Origin: Climacium dendroides | Lineage: Eukaryota > Streptophyta > Bryopsida > Hypnales > Climaciaceae | Length of the DNA stretch: 64,000 bases | Direction of reading: 5' to 3' | NCBI GenBank assembly: GCA_950106755.1 | Contig: OX467091.1 | Span: forward strand, 17,377,538 to 17,441,537 | Part shown: positions 23,301-34,649 of the stretch, piece after piece | Position numbering within the stretch: position 1 is the first letter of the stretch | How the letters are laid out: the number at the start of each line of letters is the position of its first letter | The notes under the pieces: model-generated | Told to the model about the DNA's origin: nothing | What the model saw: the letters and a program-made list of their open reading frames with translations, nothing else | Databases searched by the model: none | Translations under genes and position numbers: made by a program

Positions 23301-24343
23301 ACAGTTTTCGGTTACTCGCAAACTAAAAGGGCCTCTCCGAGAAATGCCTGCTGCTGTGGGACAAATAGATGGCCCAGTACCTAGACATGGACCAGTGTCC
23401 GGCTCTCAATTATTGAATTCAGAGCTCTGTATAGTTGTATCTTTTACTGAGGAGAAGAGCAGATTTAGGGTTTACTGACCTGCGCTTCCGCGGGGACACC
23501 AAGTGCGAGTCCCATTGTTGCATCCCAATGCTGAGCTCTCCTTCTCTAATCCAGGATGCACAGGCACCCAAAACAAGACAGAGGAAGCATCAGCTGCTGA
23601 GGCATGGAACCAACTCGTTCGCCGCTTCAAAGAACTCCGGAGGTCAGCTGGAGAAATAATCACAGTATTTCCGTTTGCGCGATGACATTCCCAGAAGGAC
23701 CAGCTGGTGGACGGGGTTGGAGGAAGAGACAGAAGAGTGTGCGGCAGCAGTTGCAGAGGTTGTCTTTGATGAGTTTCCCATGAGGAGCTTCTGAGTTGCA
23801 TCGCTGCTGGATATTAGTATCTGAGCCAATGCTCGAAACGTGGAAGCTTTCCAGAGTGCGGTTGTAGAGAGTGCAACAAGAATCGTCGCCATCCCCTGTG
23901 CTGCTCGAACCATTGTGACTGAAGCACATCACAGACACATGAACTTGAAATACAATGAGGCACATGTGCAAACATATGGGAGACGATATGTGAGAGCGTG
24001 ATCAATAGGACTAGCCATCTTACCAGCTATGGCCGGAGGAATGCCGACGACCCCAAGTGCAGGAACCCACCATTCCATCCTACAGACGTTAACACCTTAG
24101 AAAGTTATGGTTCTAACAACAATGCCAAATTCAATTGAGTGAAACCAAATTACGGTGACGATCAAGAAGAGGCGAGGGGTACCAAAACGTCAAGCCACAG
24201 AAACATGAAGACAGGAAACAGAGCAACGCGATAGTTGTCAGTTCTTTCCTCGAAGGTCTCACGGCAAGCACAGATAACGCCGCAGCAATGCCAGGACTCT
24301 GACGAGCCTGACGGGACGATGAGACTGGCGTCAACCCGACCAT
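20341..24343 (-). CDS. TMEM209 / cytochrome b561 N-terminal-family membrane protein, with one in-frame TGA
   Basis: Nine exons on the minus strand: 24343-24154, 23918-23664, 23596-23480, 23017-22575, 22171-22117, 22066-21977, 21798-21673, 21273-20891 and 20472-20341. Borders are GT-AG and phases close (1791 nt, 596 aa). Two hydrophobic segments lie near residues 36-54 and 71-88. Family motifs follow: LLGMSS, VPVHPG, SLAKFLADVDQQ, FGEGELPGPMSLEQF, IEHWRDSL, QWFASVLLKPL, RAAKLGIVINVG, LDEDALMHQLKAALLQA, DAVTEHQRRRALMKGDW, DPHLLLYLFCAFLEHP, PPVFALYWDRKLQFS and GRSALWDA. The family is a conserved nuclear-envelope/ER membrane protein linked to nuclear pores in animals; its plant role is little known. 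Codon 317 (22631-22629) is TGA where relatives have Arg before QWF. The introns of 67 nt (23597-23663) and 50 nt (22067-22116) are short and were chosen because they restore frame. It may be a pseudogene. Confidence 0.88.
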
Positions 24344-25019
24344 GCTTGCAAGCGCAACGCGAAATGTCTTCGTAACCACCACGTGATTAGACCTCCATCA
24401 TGGCCATGGAAACACACAATGTACTCGCCGGAATTTAACGAGAGCGATCCTGCAAAGTGCAGACATCTCCTCGAACTTTATAGGACAAACAGACTCTTCA
24501 TTCAAAAGCATCTCGACCCCGCGATGTCCGACATTCCAACCCTCTTGGAGGTGACCTAATTTATCTCAACTAGGATGACACCACCTGGAAGCATCGGCAG
24601 ATTCCTTATCCTCGGTGTCCAGCGCTGCTTTGGCAGTGATCCCCTTCACACCGTCACTGGCTACTTTTCTTGCATCTGTCATTGCGTCGTGGACTCTGCG
24701 TCTTGCCACCACGCATCTCTCGTTTTCGCAAACTTTCTTTTTACCGTGGCTTAGTTTCTATTGAGGACTTTCGGGACTAAGTTAGTTGCGATTTTGTCGC
24801 TGCTCCTTTTGCTTTAGCGGACACTTCCGAATTTGCTGTAACCCTGTTTTGCAATCTGGGCTTTGATGGGGTGACTGTCCCTTGCCCATTTCTCTCGGAA
24901 TTGCCGTTCTTGTTTTCCCGAGGATCATCGAAGGCAGTGCTTGTGGAGATTGTAGTTCAAGCCTTCACTTCTCTTTCTTCGTCTTCTTCTTCCTATCTTT
25001 GTTACATCGTGTCGTTTCG
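24344..25019. promoter_or_regulatory. Divergent intergenic region (putative bidirectional promoter)
   Basis: The start codons of the TMEM209-family gene (-) and the plastid-type protein gene (+) are 676 bp apart, head to head. The stretch is GC-richer than the flanking repeats. Frames in it (for example at 24882) run into the second gene without a conserved extension. No TATA box stands out. Confidence 0.5.
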
Positions 25020-26339
25020 ATGGCCACTTTGGTAGTATCTGCCTTGGTGCCAGCAGCCAGTGCAGTTACCCACACCCTGTACAACTGCGGAAGCAGTCAA
25101 AGTGATCACATTTTGCCGATTGCATCGAGGGTTTGGAAGATGAAGCAGCCGTTGTCGACGACGACTGTGCGAAGGAAATCCGTTTCACCGCTATGCTGTG
25201 CTGCATTACCCGAATCGGATCAACCCTACCTGAAGGATTTGCAAGTTCCTGAGGCGTGGGCTCGTCCCTCTGTCGCAGCGCAGGTATGATTTTTCTCGAC
25301 CATTCTCACGCTTGTGTGTATTGGAAAATCCCTCTATACCATTCCTTTTGCTTTGTCATGCGAAATTGACACGAAATGGGTTGCATTCGCGATCTCTTTA
25401 GTTAGGGATTTTGAGTACTGTGGAATTTTGCATAATACAAATCGATATTTAGCAAAATATCCTCTGGAATTTGAGTTCCACTCTAGTAAGCAATTCCCTC
25501 GACGACGGAGCCAGATCACTATGTAAATGTTGTTGTCATTGCAGCCTATTTTGTGAATTTCAACGTGGTTGTGGGATTGTCAAAACATTCTTGCAATTGT
25601 CTTGCTAACCTTGGGCCCATCTGCTACCCAAGGAAGGATCAGGGTATTCAAGATGCAGTAGGGGTACGCTTTTTAGCCTCGGTACTCTTTGTTTCTAAAC
25701 CCAGTCCTGCACAATTACGAGCCTCATAAGTTCCTCTGAAAGTACTGGGCTCCTCGTCAAATTTGAAATCATGTTGGCCAAATTGCCTACTTCTTCAGCG
25801 CACAAGTCTTGCACTTTGACAGCCCTAGTGACTTTTGAACATTTACTTTCTTTGATACGTTTATGCTAAAATTTGAAGTTCAACATTTCAATGTAAACTT
25901 CTTCATTGATAAGTCACAAGTTATCATAGATAGTTCTACAGTTGCAGTCTTCGAATACGTTGTAAAGTTGCAAAGATTTGTGGCCACATGACTATTAACA
26001 TACTATTTCTCACATTATTTGTGTGATCTATATGGCTTAAGTGAATGTTATGGTCGTGCCTTTCAGGAAGCCGAATGGCTGCGAGGAGCGCTGCACCAGT
26101 GGCTGGATGACGAGTATTGCCCTGAGCCAGCCAACGTGGAGATCAGCCAACGATGCTCCAAAGTGTACTACTACTGTTTGATGGAGCAGCAGGTGGACAT
26201 CGGCGACATCCTGATGCAAATGGTGCGTGACCTGGAGACGTTTTCCTTCAAGGAAAGCTTTCATGGCGCCTTCAGTTCCGCCAACGCTGCCATCGCCCTC
26301 ATTACCAAACGCATGGATGAGACGCAAAAAACCAGCTGA
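25020..26339 (+). CDS. Conserved plant protein with predicted plastid transit peptide, function unknown
   Basis: Two exons, 25020-25283 and 26067-26339, have GT-AG borders and phase 0 (537 nt, 178 aa). The first 55-60 residues are rich in Ala, Ser, Thr and Val with few acids (MATLVVSALVPAASAV), as in chloroplast transit peptides. The mature part reads as a small helical domain: EAEWLRGALHQWLDDEYCPE, VEISQRCSKVYYYCLMEQ, DIGDILMQMVRDLE and FHGAFSSANAAIALI. I recall this arrangement from uncharacterised chloroplast proteins across land plants, but I cannot assign a role. The ATG at 25020 is preferred over upstream in-frame codons because it begins the transit-like region. Confidence 0.88.
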
Positions 26340-27534
26340 ATTGGTTGGATTGGTGCTTGGCCCATCTCCATCTCTTGTAATGCAGATGTAGCATTGATGT
26401 TGTTTCAATGGGGTGACTGTATAAACTGTACAGCTGTAGAGAGTGCCTGCAGAGGAAATTCATGTTGGAATGGGGTGCAAACACGCCATTCCCAGTTTGA
26501 ATGCAAATCTATTCTGCATCTGGAGTCGTAGTTTTCCCTCTGAATGACTGGCAAACCCGTCCTCACTGTATTCTGTGATCGATACCAAAGTACCAGATGT
26601 AAAATCTATGAGAGTATTTCTAATGTTTTCTGATTTGTTTCTAAAATGACATTATGATCCTGCCCCATCTTTCATAGTTGGTGCGTAACTTCAACATGTT
26701 TGTTAACCTTTGTGATGTGGATTAGCTAACATGAAAGTTGAGCCTTATTCGGTTGTGAGAAATACACGTAGAACTCATCTTAGTGCATAGTGACAGGACT
26801 ATGGACTAAGAGAGGTTCATGCATTTAGAGAGGTGTAATAATGGCCACCTAATTTATGTCAGTTCTAACTACACTACTTTTCAGAAATAGTGCTTTGGCC
26901 ACGTACTCATTGCATAAGTGACAATGATGCATTAAGAGAGGATGCACTAAGACAGGTTTTACTTATAACATGTTTAGGCTTAGGAGTGGTAAAGGGTTTC
27001 AAGGGTTTAAAAAGAATGCCATAACACTCAAGAAGGGCAAGATTATTAGATTTCTCTTTTCTAGTTCCACTAGTAATCTACATCACCATCAACAATTTGT
27101 CTCTTTCATCAATCATCTAAATTATGGCAACATCTTGTAAAACTTGGCCACATTCTCCACATCCAATTTTTAATTACCACCTCTATAAATATGGTCACCT
27201 AGATGATCCAATAAAAAAGTACAAATTTGAGTTTTGAAGTTCAATTGTTGATAGCCTTCTCAAATGTCCCATCCAACTTTCAAAGGTTTGAAACATTATC
27301 AAACAATTGCAAGCATGGTATCTTGGTGTTGAACTAAGTGTAACCCCACTAGTCTCTTTTTGTTTAATCCCCAAAGTTCTTTGGGTGTTTTTGAACAATA
27401 TTGCCACAAATCACCACATGTTGAAAACTCAAGGTGGACTAGTCACATTTGTAATCTCTTTTGCAACTTTTAACCATAGAATCTTATTCTTGATTTGAAT
27501 GTGTAAGTTTCCACCTATTTTAGAGCCTAATTCT
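26340..27534. other. 3' flank of the plastid-type gene grading into AT-rich sequence
   Basis: It should contain the 3' UTR (first 200-300 bp). No further gene is visible. Related tracts appear to carry short runs such as AGAGAGGTT near 26810-26960. Confidence 0.4.
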
Positions 27535-27538
27535 TTAA

Positions 27539-30099
27539 CCCCTAAGGTTTTTGACTATGTTTCCAATTTTTTTTTTTGCAAAACTACCATTTCTAATACA
27601 AGTACCAGATTTTTTTTTCAAAAACATTTTTGGACAAATGTAACCATAGGATCTTGTAGTATGCTTGTTTGAAAAGATGTGAGAAAAATTTCAGATATTT
27701 CCACTATGTAGATTGCAAGATATTAACACTTGAAGTGACAAAAATCTTTTTTTTGTCCCTATGAAAAATTTGGCAATTGCACTTCACAAGGTTAGATCAT
27801 TATAAAAAATGTCCAAAATGGTTGTAACTCTTTGGATTCATTGTTCAAGGCAAGTTGGCTACATGCTTGAAAATTTTGAGATTATTTGAAATTGTACAAC
27901 ATATAGGAAAAAAATAGTAAGTTGAAAGATGTAGAGAATGATTCAAGATACTAAATTGTTAGCAATTTATTTATAGGATTGAAAAATGCCAATTCCAATG
28001 GTTGTAATGTTGTAATTAATGATGTACACATGATATTTTGATTTGTTTCCAAAAATATTAAAAATTGAGTTAAAGAAAGGACTTCAAAGTTTATTTTAGA
28101 GTAGAGATTTCACGACTACCCATAAACTACCTAAGTATAACTAAAACTCCTCATAACTTTCATCTCATTAATTATAAAGTTATTTTAAAAGAATATTTTT
28201 GGTGCCTAGGCTACCCACTGAAATCTAGCAATTACATATTATACAATAACTTTTTAACCAGGTAGTCAAAAGTTATGAAAGTTGTTGGGACTTAAAGCTA
28301 CTCTTTGGGCACATGTTGTGTGAAAATTTCAAAGAAATGAAATAAGAATTTCATTTGTAGTGAGTTGCCCAAAATTGCTATGCTGCCAAAAAATGCAGTT
28401 TGGTCCTTTAAGGGTCAACATCTCCAAGATCATAATATTCAAAGTAGTACAATAAACTTTTTTTAATTGTGCCGAAAGGTGACATTTCAACTTTGAAACT
28501 TCTTAAGAATTTTTTTTGTCTTCTACTCCTTCAAGGATTTTATATATTATTAAAAAATTGAGTTGGGAATCTACAAAAAAAAATCAAGACCCCCCCCCTT
28601 CATTTCATCCTTCAAATAATCAGTATATAAAAAGGAGAATAAAACAATACGACAAATTAAATTGCTAATAAATCTAACATAAAGTTGAAACATGCCAATA
28701 CCAATGGCCAAAATGTTGTAAAAAACCATCTAAACCCTATTTGTTTTTTGTTTTGAAAAACTGTAAAAGTTGAGTTAAAAAACAAACCTCATAGTTATTT
28801 TTTGGAAAAATTTCACAATTTCCCATAGAACAAAATTCCTCACATCTTTTACATCACTCATTAGAATAGGAAAAATTAAAGGTTTCCTTGAGATTTGGAT
28901 CTATTCTACAAGGAAATATTTCTTTCAATTTTTTTAAAGATACTTTTTTAGCTATTCAAAATTTGAGGAAATTCAAAGAATGACATACTTCTCAAACTGC
29001 AAAATAGTTTGTTTTCTTAGCAAATCGACCTGTTGGAAAGCTATAAGAAATCCCCACTTTGCATAAAATTTTAGAAAATATTACCAAAAATTGCATTCAT
29101 AGAAACCTACGTCAAAATGCAAAACCTCATTTTGGTCATTGATAAATTTTAGGGTTTAACCCCTAAAGGACCAAACAACGTTTTTTGGCAACATAGCAAT
29201 TTTGGGCAGCTCACTATGAACTAAATTTTTACTATTTTTTTCTGAAATTTTCACACGATATTTTTCCAAGGTGTAGCTTTAAGGCCCAACAATTTTCATA
29301 ACTTTTGACTATATGGTTAAAAAGTTATTGTATGATATTTAATTTTCAGCATTTGGTAGGCAGGCCGAGCAGAAAAAAAACTTTTGTTATAATCACTTTT
29401 TAAAAAAGTAAAAATTTGAAACTGGTTCTCTAGATTTATTTATACATTAAAATCTTTGAATCATTTCATTTTGATTAATGAAATGAAAGTTATGAGTTTT
29501 AGTTGTGGGTAGTTTGTGGATAGTTATGGAATCTCTACTCTAAAATAAACTTTAAAGTCCTTTATTTAACTCAATTTTCAATATTTTTAGAAAAAAATAA
29601 AATCATAGGATGTAGATTGTTTATTACAACATTACAACTATTGGGATTGGCATTTTTCAATTCCATAAATAAATTGTTAACAAATCAGTATTTTGAATCA
29701 TTTTCTACTTCATTCTACTTTCTATTTTTTCCAATATGTTGTACGATTCCAAATGGTCTGAAAATTTTCAATCATGTAGCCAACTTGACTTGAAGAATGA
29801 ATCCAAAGAATAACCACCATTTTGGACATCTTTAATACAAATGTGACCTTATGAAGTGCAACTACCCAGTTTTTCACAGGGAGAAAAAAAGAATTTTTGT
29901 TACTTCCAATGCTAATATCTTGTAATCTACATGGTGAAAATTTTTGAAATTTTTTCCACATCTTTTCAAACCAAAGGAATATAAGATACAATGATTAGAT
30001 GTGTCCAAAAATGTTTTTTTTTCAAAAATTTGGTACTTGTACTAGAGATGGCAATTTTGGAGCATTTTTGGAGAAACCATAGTCAAAATCCTTTAGGGG
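27539..30099. mobile_element. Composite of two inverted TTAA-flanked piggyBac-like non-coding elements
   Basis: The outer ends read TTAA+CCCCTAAGG (27535) and CCTTTAGGGG+TTAA (30100-30103). The left arm 27539-28414 and right arm 29160-30099 are inverted copies (876 and 940 bp). Each is bounded inside by the same motif again: GGTCCTTTAAGGG+TCAA at 28415, and TTAA+CCCCTAAAGGACC at 29156. The 745-bp centre holds a third, more diverged copy (near 28670-28790). No transposase frame is present. TTAA target sites with CCC-starting ends are the piggyBac hallmark. Confidence 0.75.
29160..30099 (-). mobile_element. piggyBac-like non-coding element, right unit (940 bp), both flanks TTAA
   Basis: It is flanked by TTAA at 29156-29159 and at 30100-30103. 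The ends are CCCCTAAAGGACC and CCTTTAGGGG. The body aligns with units at 47604-48520 and 60762-62418, sharing for example CATAGCAATTTTGGGCA near one end and GGCAATTTTGGAGCA near the other. Long A/T runs only, no gene. Confidence 0.75.
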
Positions 30100-30103
30100 T
30101 TAA

Positions 30104-33100
30104 AGTTGATTTTGTCTAGATGTTGTAGATAAACAATGCTTGATGAATGACTTTCAATAATTTTCTTTAACCCTTAAACGTTGAAGTAGATGTTTGGTGT
30201 CTAATGGATGACATATAATCGTTTAGTGTAGGACAAACATGAAGAACAATTTCAGGCCTTGAAAAGGTGATGAAGAAAAGGTTCCCAAGTTGTGAACAAA
30301 TATAGTGTTCTCTAGATGATTTAATATTAAAAATTAAAAGATAATTAATTTTAAAAAATTAAAAAAATTAAAAAATTGAATAAAATTTAAAAAATAATCA
30401 CAATCTGACGTGACCGAATTTTTGCCCCATCAAATTGTCAGAGCTTGTAATTTCAATTATAATTTTAAAATTATTTTTAATATTTTTTTAAAAGTGTTTG
30501 TTAAACTTGTCCTAGGTCATCTAGGCCCTACTATTTATTGAAGAATTTTTATTTTTATTTTTTATTTCGTTATTTCGGCTAGCATTCCCTATTGTTGGGG
30601 AATTGATGGCCCTTTTCAAGGCTCAAACTTCTTATAATGTGCAACTATTCATCTTTGGAATTTTGTGTAAAAAGGAGAGATCTTCTACAGTACCTTGGGC
30701 TTCCAATGAGTGCTTTTGGATTTTTTTAAACCAAATGATTCCCATGATATTAAAATGGATGATTTCTACAGTCAACAATCCATTGATTAAAGGTTAAATA
30801 AGGAATGCGTAGATTCATCCATTCAATGGATAATTGTATGATCAGTAATCACAAATATAGGCCTCCTTATAGTATAAGGTGGATTAATCTTTAATCAACA
30901 AGCACAATTGAGGTGGAAATCATTTGTTTGGATATTGTGTGAATTGTTGACTTAAAAAAATGCAAAAGCACATATTGGAAGGCAAACTACTCTAGAAGTT
31001 CACACAAAATTTGGAAGATGAACAAGGTAGACCAACCTAACTCTATTTGCAATTCAATTCCATCATTAGATCAACCCAATTCTATCACCTACTTTTGGCC
31101 CCAATTCCATTCCAAATCCCCTCCAATTCTCTTCATTTTATGACAAAATCAAAGAATACTATGAGAAAATCACGTAAACCATCCTATTAGTATAAATGAC
31201 CTATTCGGAAACTATCCTATTAGTATAATAAGTTTGTTCCAAGGGAGACGGTCAAGTAGGAATTTATGCTAAATGGACCAATTCCTAAAATAGGAAATAC
31301 AATCCAAAAATAGAAAACCATGACTCAATTTGGAAAATTAGTAGCCACTCAAACTACAATGACATTACACACTAACAACTTGATTCAAATGTATACACAT
31401 CAATGCATTGAACACCCAAACTAGAACCACACATAACTATTACAACATATCTCCAATTGAACTCATTCACGCTCTTATAGCTAGTACACCAATTGATTCA
31501 AAATATTTTTTCTATTAAATCCTAATTGGTAATTAAAATCACCTTTATACAAATGTTCAATGTTAACTCAGTTTGTCACCTCATCCTAATTGTTCATCAA
31601 TATAATCTCAAAATTTAACTACAACTAAATTCAGATCTACACAGCCATCACAGTCACAATTACTTAAGCTACATCTCAAACACTTCTAACTTGGTGACAA
31701 TATTTTGATTTCATGAATCTCATAGGTAACCATCTTCACCATCCAATCCAACTCGGACTCTTCCCATTTCTAATTGATCTTCAATCAACATATCTCCAAC
31801 TAGGACACAAGACACTCCATACATACAAATTCATCCCACTCGGACACGCACACAAAAACAAAAACAAAAAATCTACACGGCTCCTCCTGGCCGGGACTCA
31901 CACTGGCTCTCTCCAAGTGGGTCCATTTCCAATCGGAAAGGATGACTATATACTCTCCCAACAGTTGCTCAACTACCAACTTGGACACGTACTACTTGGA
32001 ATCACAAGACTCATTGAACTCCTACTTGGCTAAACTACTAGTCCTTACAACCAACCTACTTGATTTACTAATTATCTAACTAAACTCACCTACTTGGACT
32101 GAATTGCAACCCAGCCACTCCTAATTGAATTTAACAATTTCTAAATTTTACTCAAAAAATCACTCCAACTTGGTAAAAATATACACAAAAACAACAAATT
32201 GGAACACAAATACTATAAAAAGCATACCAATCACTCTCAATAAACACAAAAATATCCACACAAAAAAATTTAAAAACAAATCCAACTAGTCTATCTACAT
32301 GCTCCCTAATCTTTTCCTTTTACGCTTCTAGTGTATGCAAAGTGTATGTAAGAATTCTCACCCTCAACTTTCACCTTGGTTTTCCATTACCTTTTTTTTA
32401 TAAAGAATATAGATTACAAAAAAGCACTGACATGGATTGTATAAGTAATTATAGGGGCCATAATATAGGGCAATTTTTCAAATTATATAATTATAGGGAC
32501 CCTTTAATTTTTGCCTATGAGGTAAATAGCCCCCTAAAAAATATCCCCTCGCCACAGGTGGGGTGCCAAATATACATAAAGTGATCCACTTAAGTTTTAG
32601 CTACAAAAAACAACAATCTCTTGGGAACAATTGGACCAAGCACATTATGCATGTTGACAATTTCTTTCTAGTGAACTTGTACATTTTTGCTAGCATAATA
32701 CAATAGTATCAAACTGAGTGCACTACAAACCATAGACAATTTAGTTGGCTCCCAATTTGGCTATGATACATAACATGAGGTACCAATATTCCATGTTTTT
32801 TTTGCAACTTGTGAAGTCAAAGTTTGTACTTATTATTTACTACCAGTATATATATTAGTTGAAGGATTTGTATTATTATTCTACATGCACCAACCCACCT
32901 AGACTTAATCTACATTTGCACTTTGCATCATCTTTGTGGTTAGTGCATTTGAAATTACAGTTCCTACATTGTATAATTGAATGTCTTGCAAACTAGTTTC
33001 AAGTTGTCCATGAAGATCAAACCCTTATGAAGTTGAATAACTTAATCCTATCAAGATGCTAAAAAAGTGAGGGACTTGAAATAATTTGATGTCAGTCCAA

Positions 33101-33803
33101 AGAAAACAACATCAGATAATTCGCATCTTTCTTTTTTTTAATGCCAAAAAATAAATGCTCAAAACTCTTGATTTTTGTACTTAGTGGGTTCATCCTCAAC
33201 TTATGATTTCATCGCTAGAGTCCTTTGAAAAGTGCTTTTTCCTAATGCAAAATTAGATTAAACTCTTGAAAAATACTTAGTCAAATTTAGTTTATCTCTT
33301 TAGACAAAGACATAGCTCATTTGCACTTAACAACTCTTTGAAGTCTCCCTGTCTTATCAACGAGAACAATCTTATGTTTGTGTTTGTTCTAACACATACT
33401 TGACTTGCTTGGCTTGGTGTGGTTGCAGGGGTAGTGGATGGCTAATTGTGCTTATCTAGGAGTTGAAGAACTTATTGTGCCATAGCCCTTGTGTACAAAC
33501 TTAGTTGTTGTTGAAGCAATTTCACCTTTGAGTTATATTGTGCAATAGCTATAGGTATGAATATGCTACTCAATCTAGGATTATGTCTTGTATTCATATT
33601 CTCTAATTTTTTGTAGGCATCATTTTCTAGCAATCAATTTCTAGTGAGAACCCCATGAATTATTGAGCTAAATTGGAAAGATTGTAACTTCAAATGTTTT
33701 TGCTTCATTGAAGTAAACCACTAACTAGAATAAATAATATTTGTGAATGGATTTTACTTCAAGAATGAAATGTCCATTTATATTTCAAGTGATTTTTTCA
33801 ATC
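30104..33803. other. AT-rich repeat tract with a disrupted short TTAA element, no gene
   Basis: TTAA+CCCTTAAACG occurs near 30170. Its matching remainder (TTCCAATGAGTG, GATGATTTCTACAGTCAACA) lies at about 30600-30790. A roughly 390-bp AT-rich insert seems to split a short family member. From 31000 to 32300 the sequence is C/A-rich with short frames but no domain. The rest is featureless. Confidence 0.45.
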
Positions 33804-34649
33804 ATGGCACGAGGGCGTTTTTGTATAAAATGTGGTTATCAATTTTCTAATGATTCAACTAATTTTTGTATGCAATGTAGAACTCTCAAAGATGAATGTG
33901 AGGTAATTTCAGTGAGAGACAAAGAAGTGGAACAAAATGAAGATTTACCAGTTAACACCATTGTAGATTTTAGAGTTTCACTTCACATTGAGTCTGTTCA
34001 TGAAAATCCTACCTTAAGATCTCTAGGTTATAATAGAATTTTTAATCCCCCATCCATTAAGAGTAGAAAGACAAACAAAAGTTATCATTACACAAAAATT
34101 AGCCTATTCAAGTAATCCAACATAGTAATCCAAAAGATAAACATAAACAAATTAAAAATGGATAGAAGAGGGACAAGATAATGGTGTTCTTCCTAAGGGT
34201 ACATTCTCTTTAGAAGATGTAGGAATAAAGGAAAATTTAAATAAAATTATCGATGGCAACATTAATAGTTTACAAGAATTAAAATTCAAAGATAGAAATG
34301 AATCTTTTAAATGGTTAAAAGATAATATTTATAAGAGCTTAAAAAAATATTTGAAATATAAAGGACAAAAAGAGAGATGGGTATAAATATATATGGTAGA
34401 TGGGTCACTAGAATTTAATGGGATGGGGAAAGACATCAATCACAAGCGGACCCAATGTGGTTCTTGGAAGGTCTACTTAGTCTAGGGGAAGATTATATTC
34501 AAGATTCACAAGGGAAGCTTGGTATTGAAGATGCATTGGAAGAAGATAGTGTTGGCGGTTCACATGGAGGAGATGGTGTTGAAGAAGATGAAGAGGCATT
34601 TGTATTGAAGGAGATGGGATTGATTGATGTAGATGACAATGTATTTTGA
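33804..34649 (+). pseudogene. Decayed AT-rich coding segment with a double CxxC motif
   Basis: From ATG 33804 a 103-codon frame begins MARGRFCIKCGYQFSND and has a second CMQC pair 15 residues on, which could form a zinc ribbon. Further open stretches follow in other frames: about 34150-34385, Lys/Asn/Ile-rich and ending KGQKERWV, and 34455-34649 with an acidic end. This pattern of three frames in series suggests one decayed gene, most likely of a mobile element. I do not recognise the family. Confidence 0.35.

Noticed and set aside
31713..32033. 106-codon frame in a C/A-rich stretch
   Set aside because: No motif, low-complexity composition, flanked by repeats, and an opposite-strand frame of similar quality.
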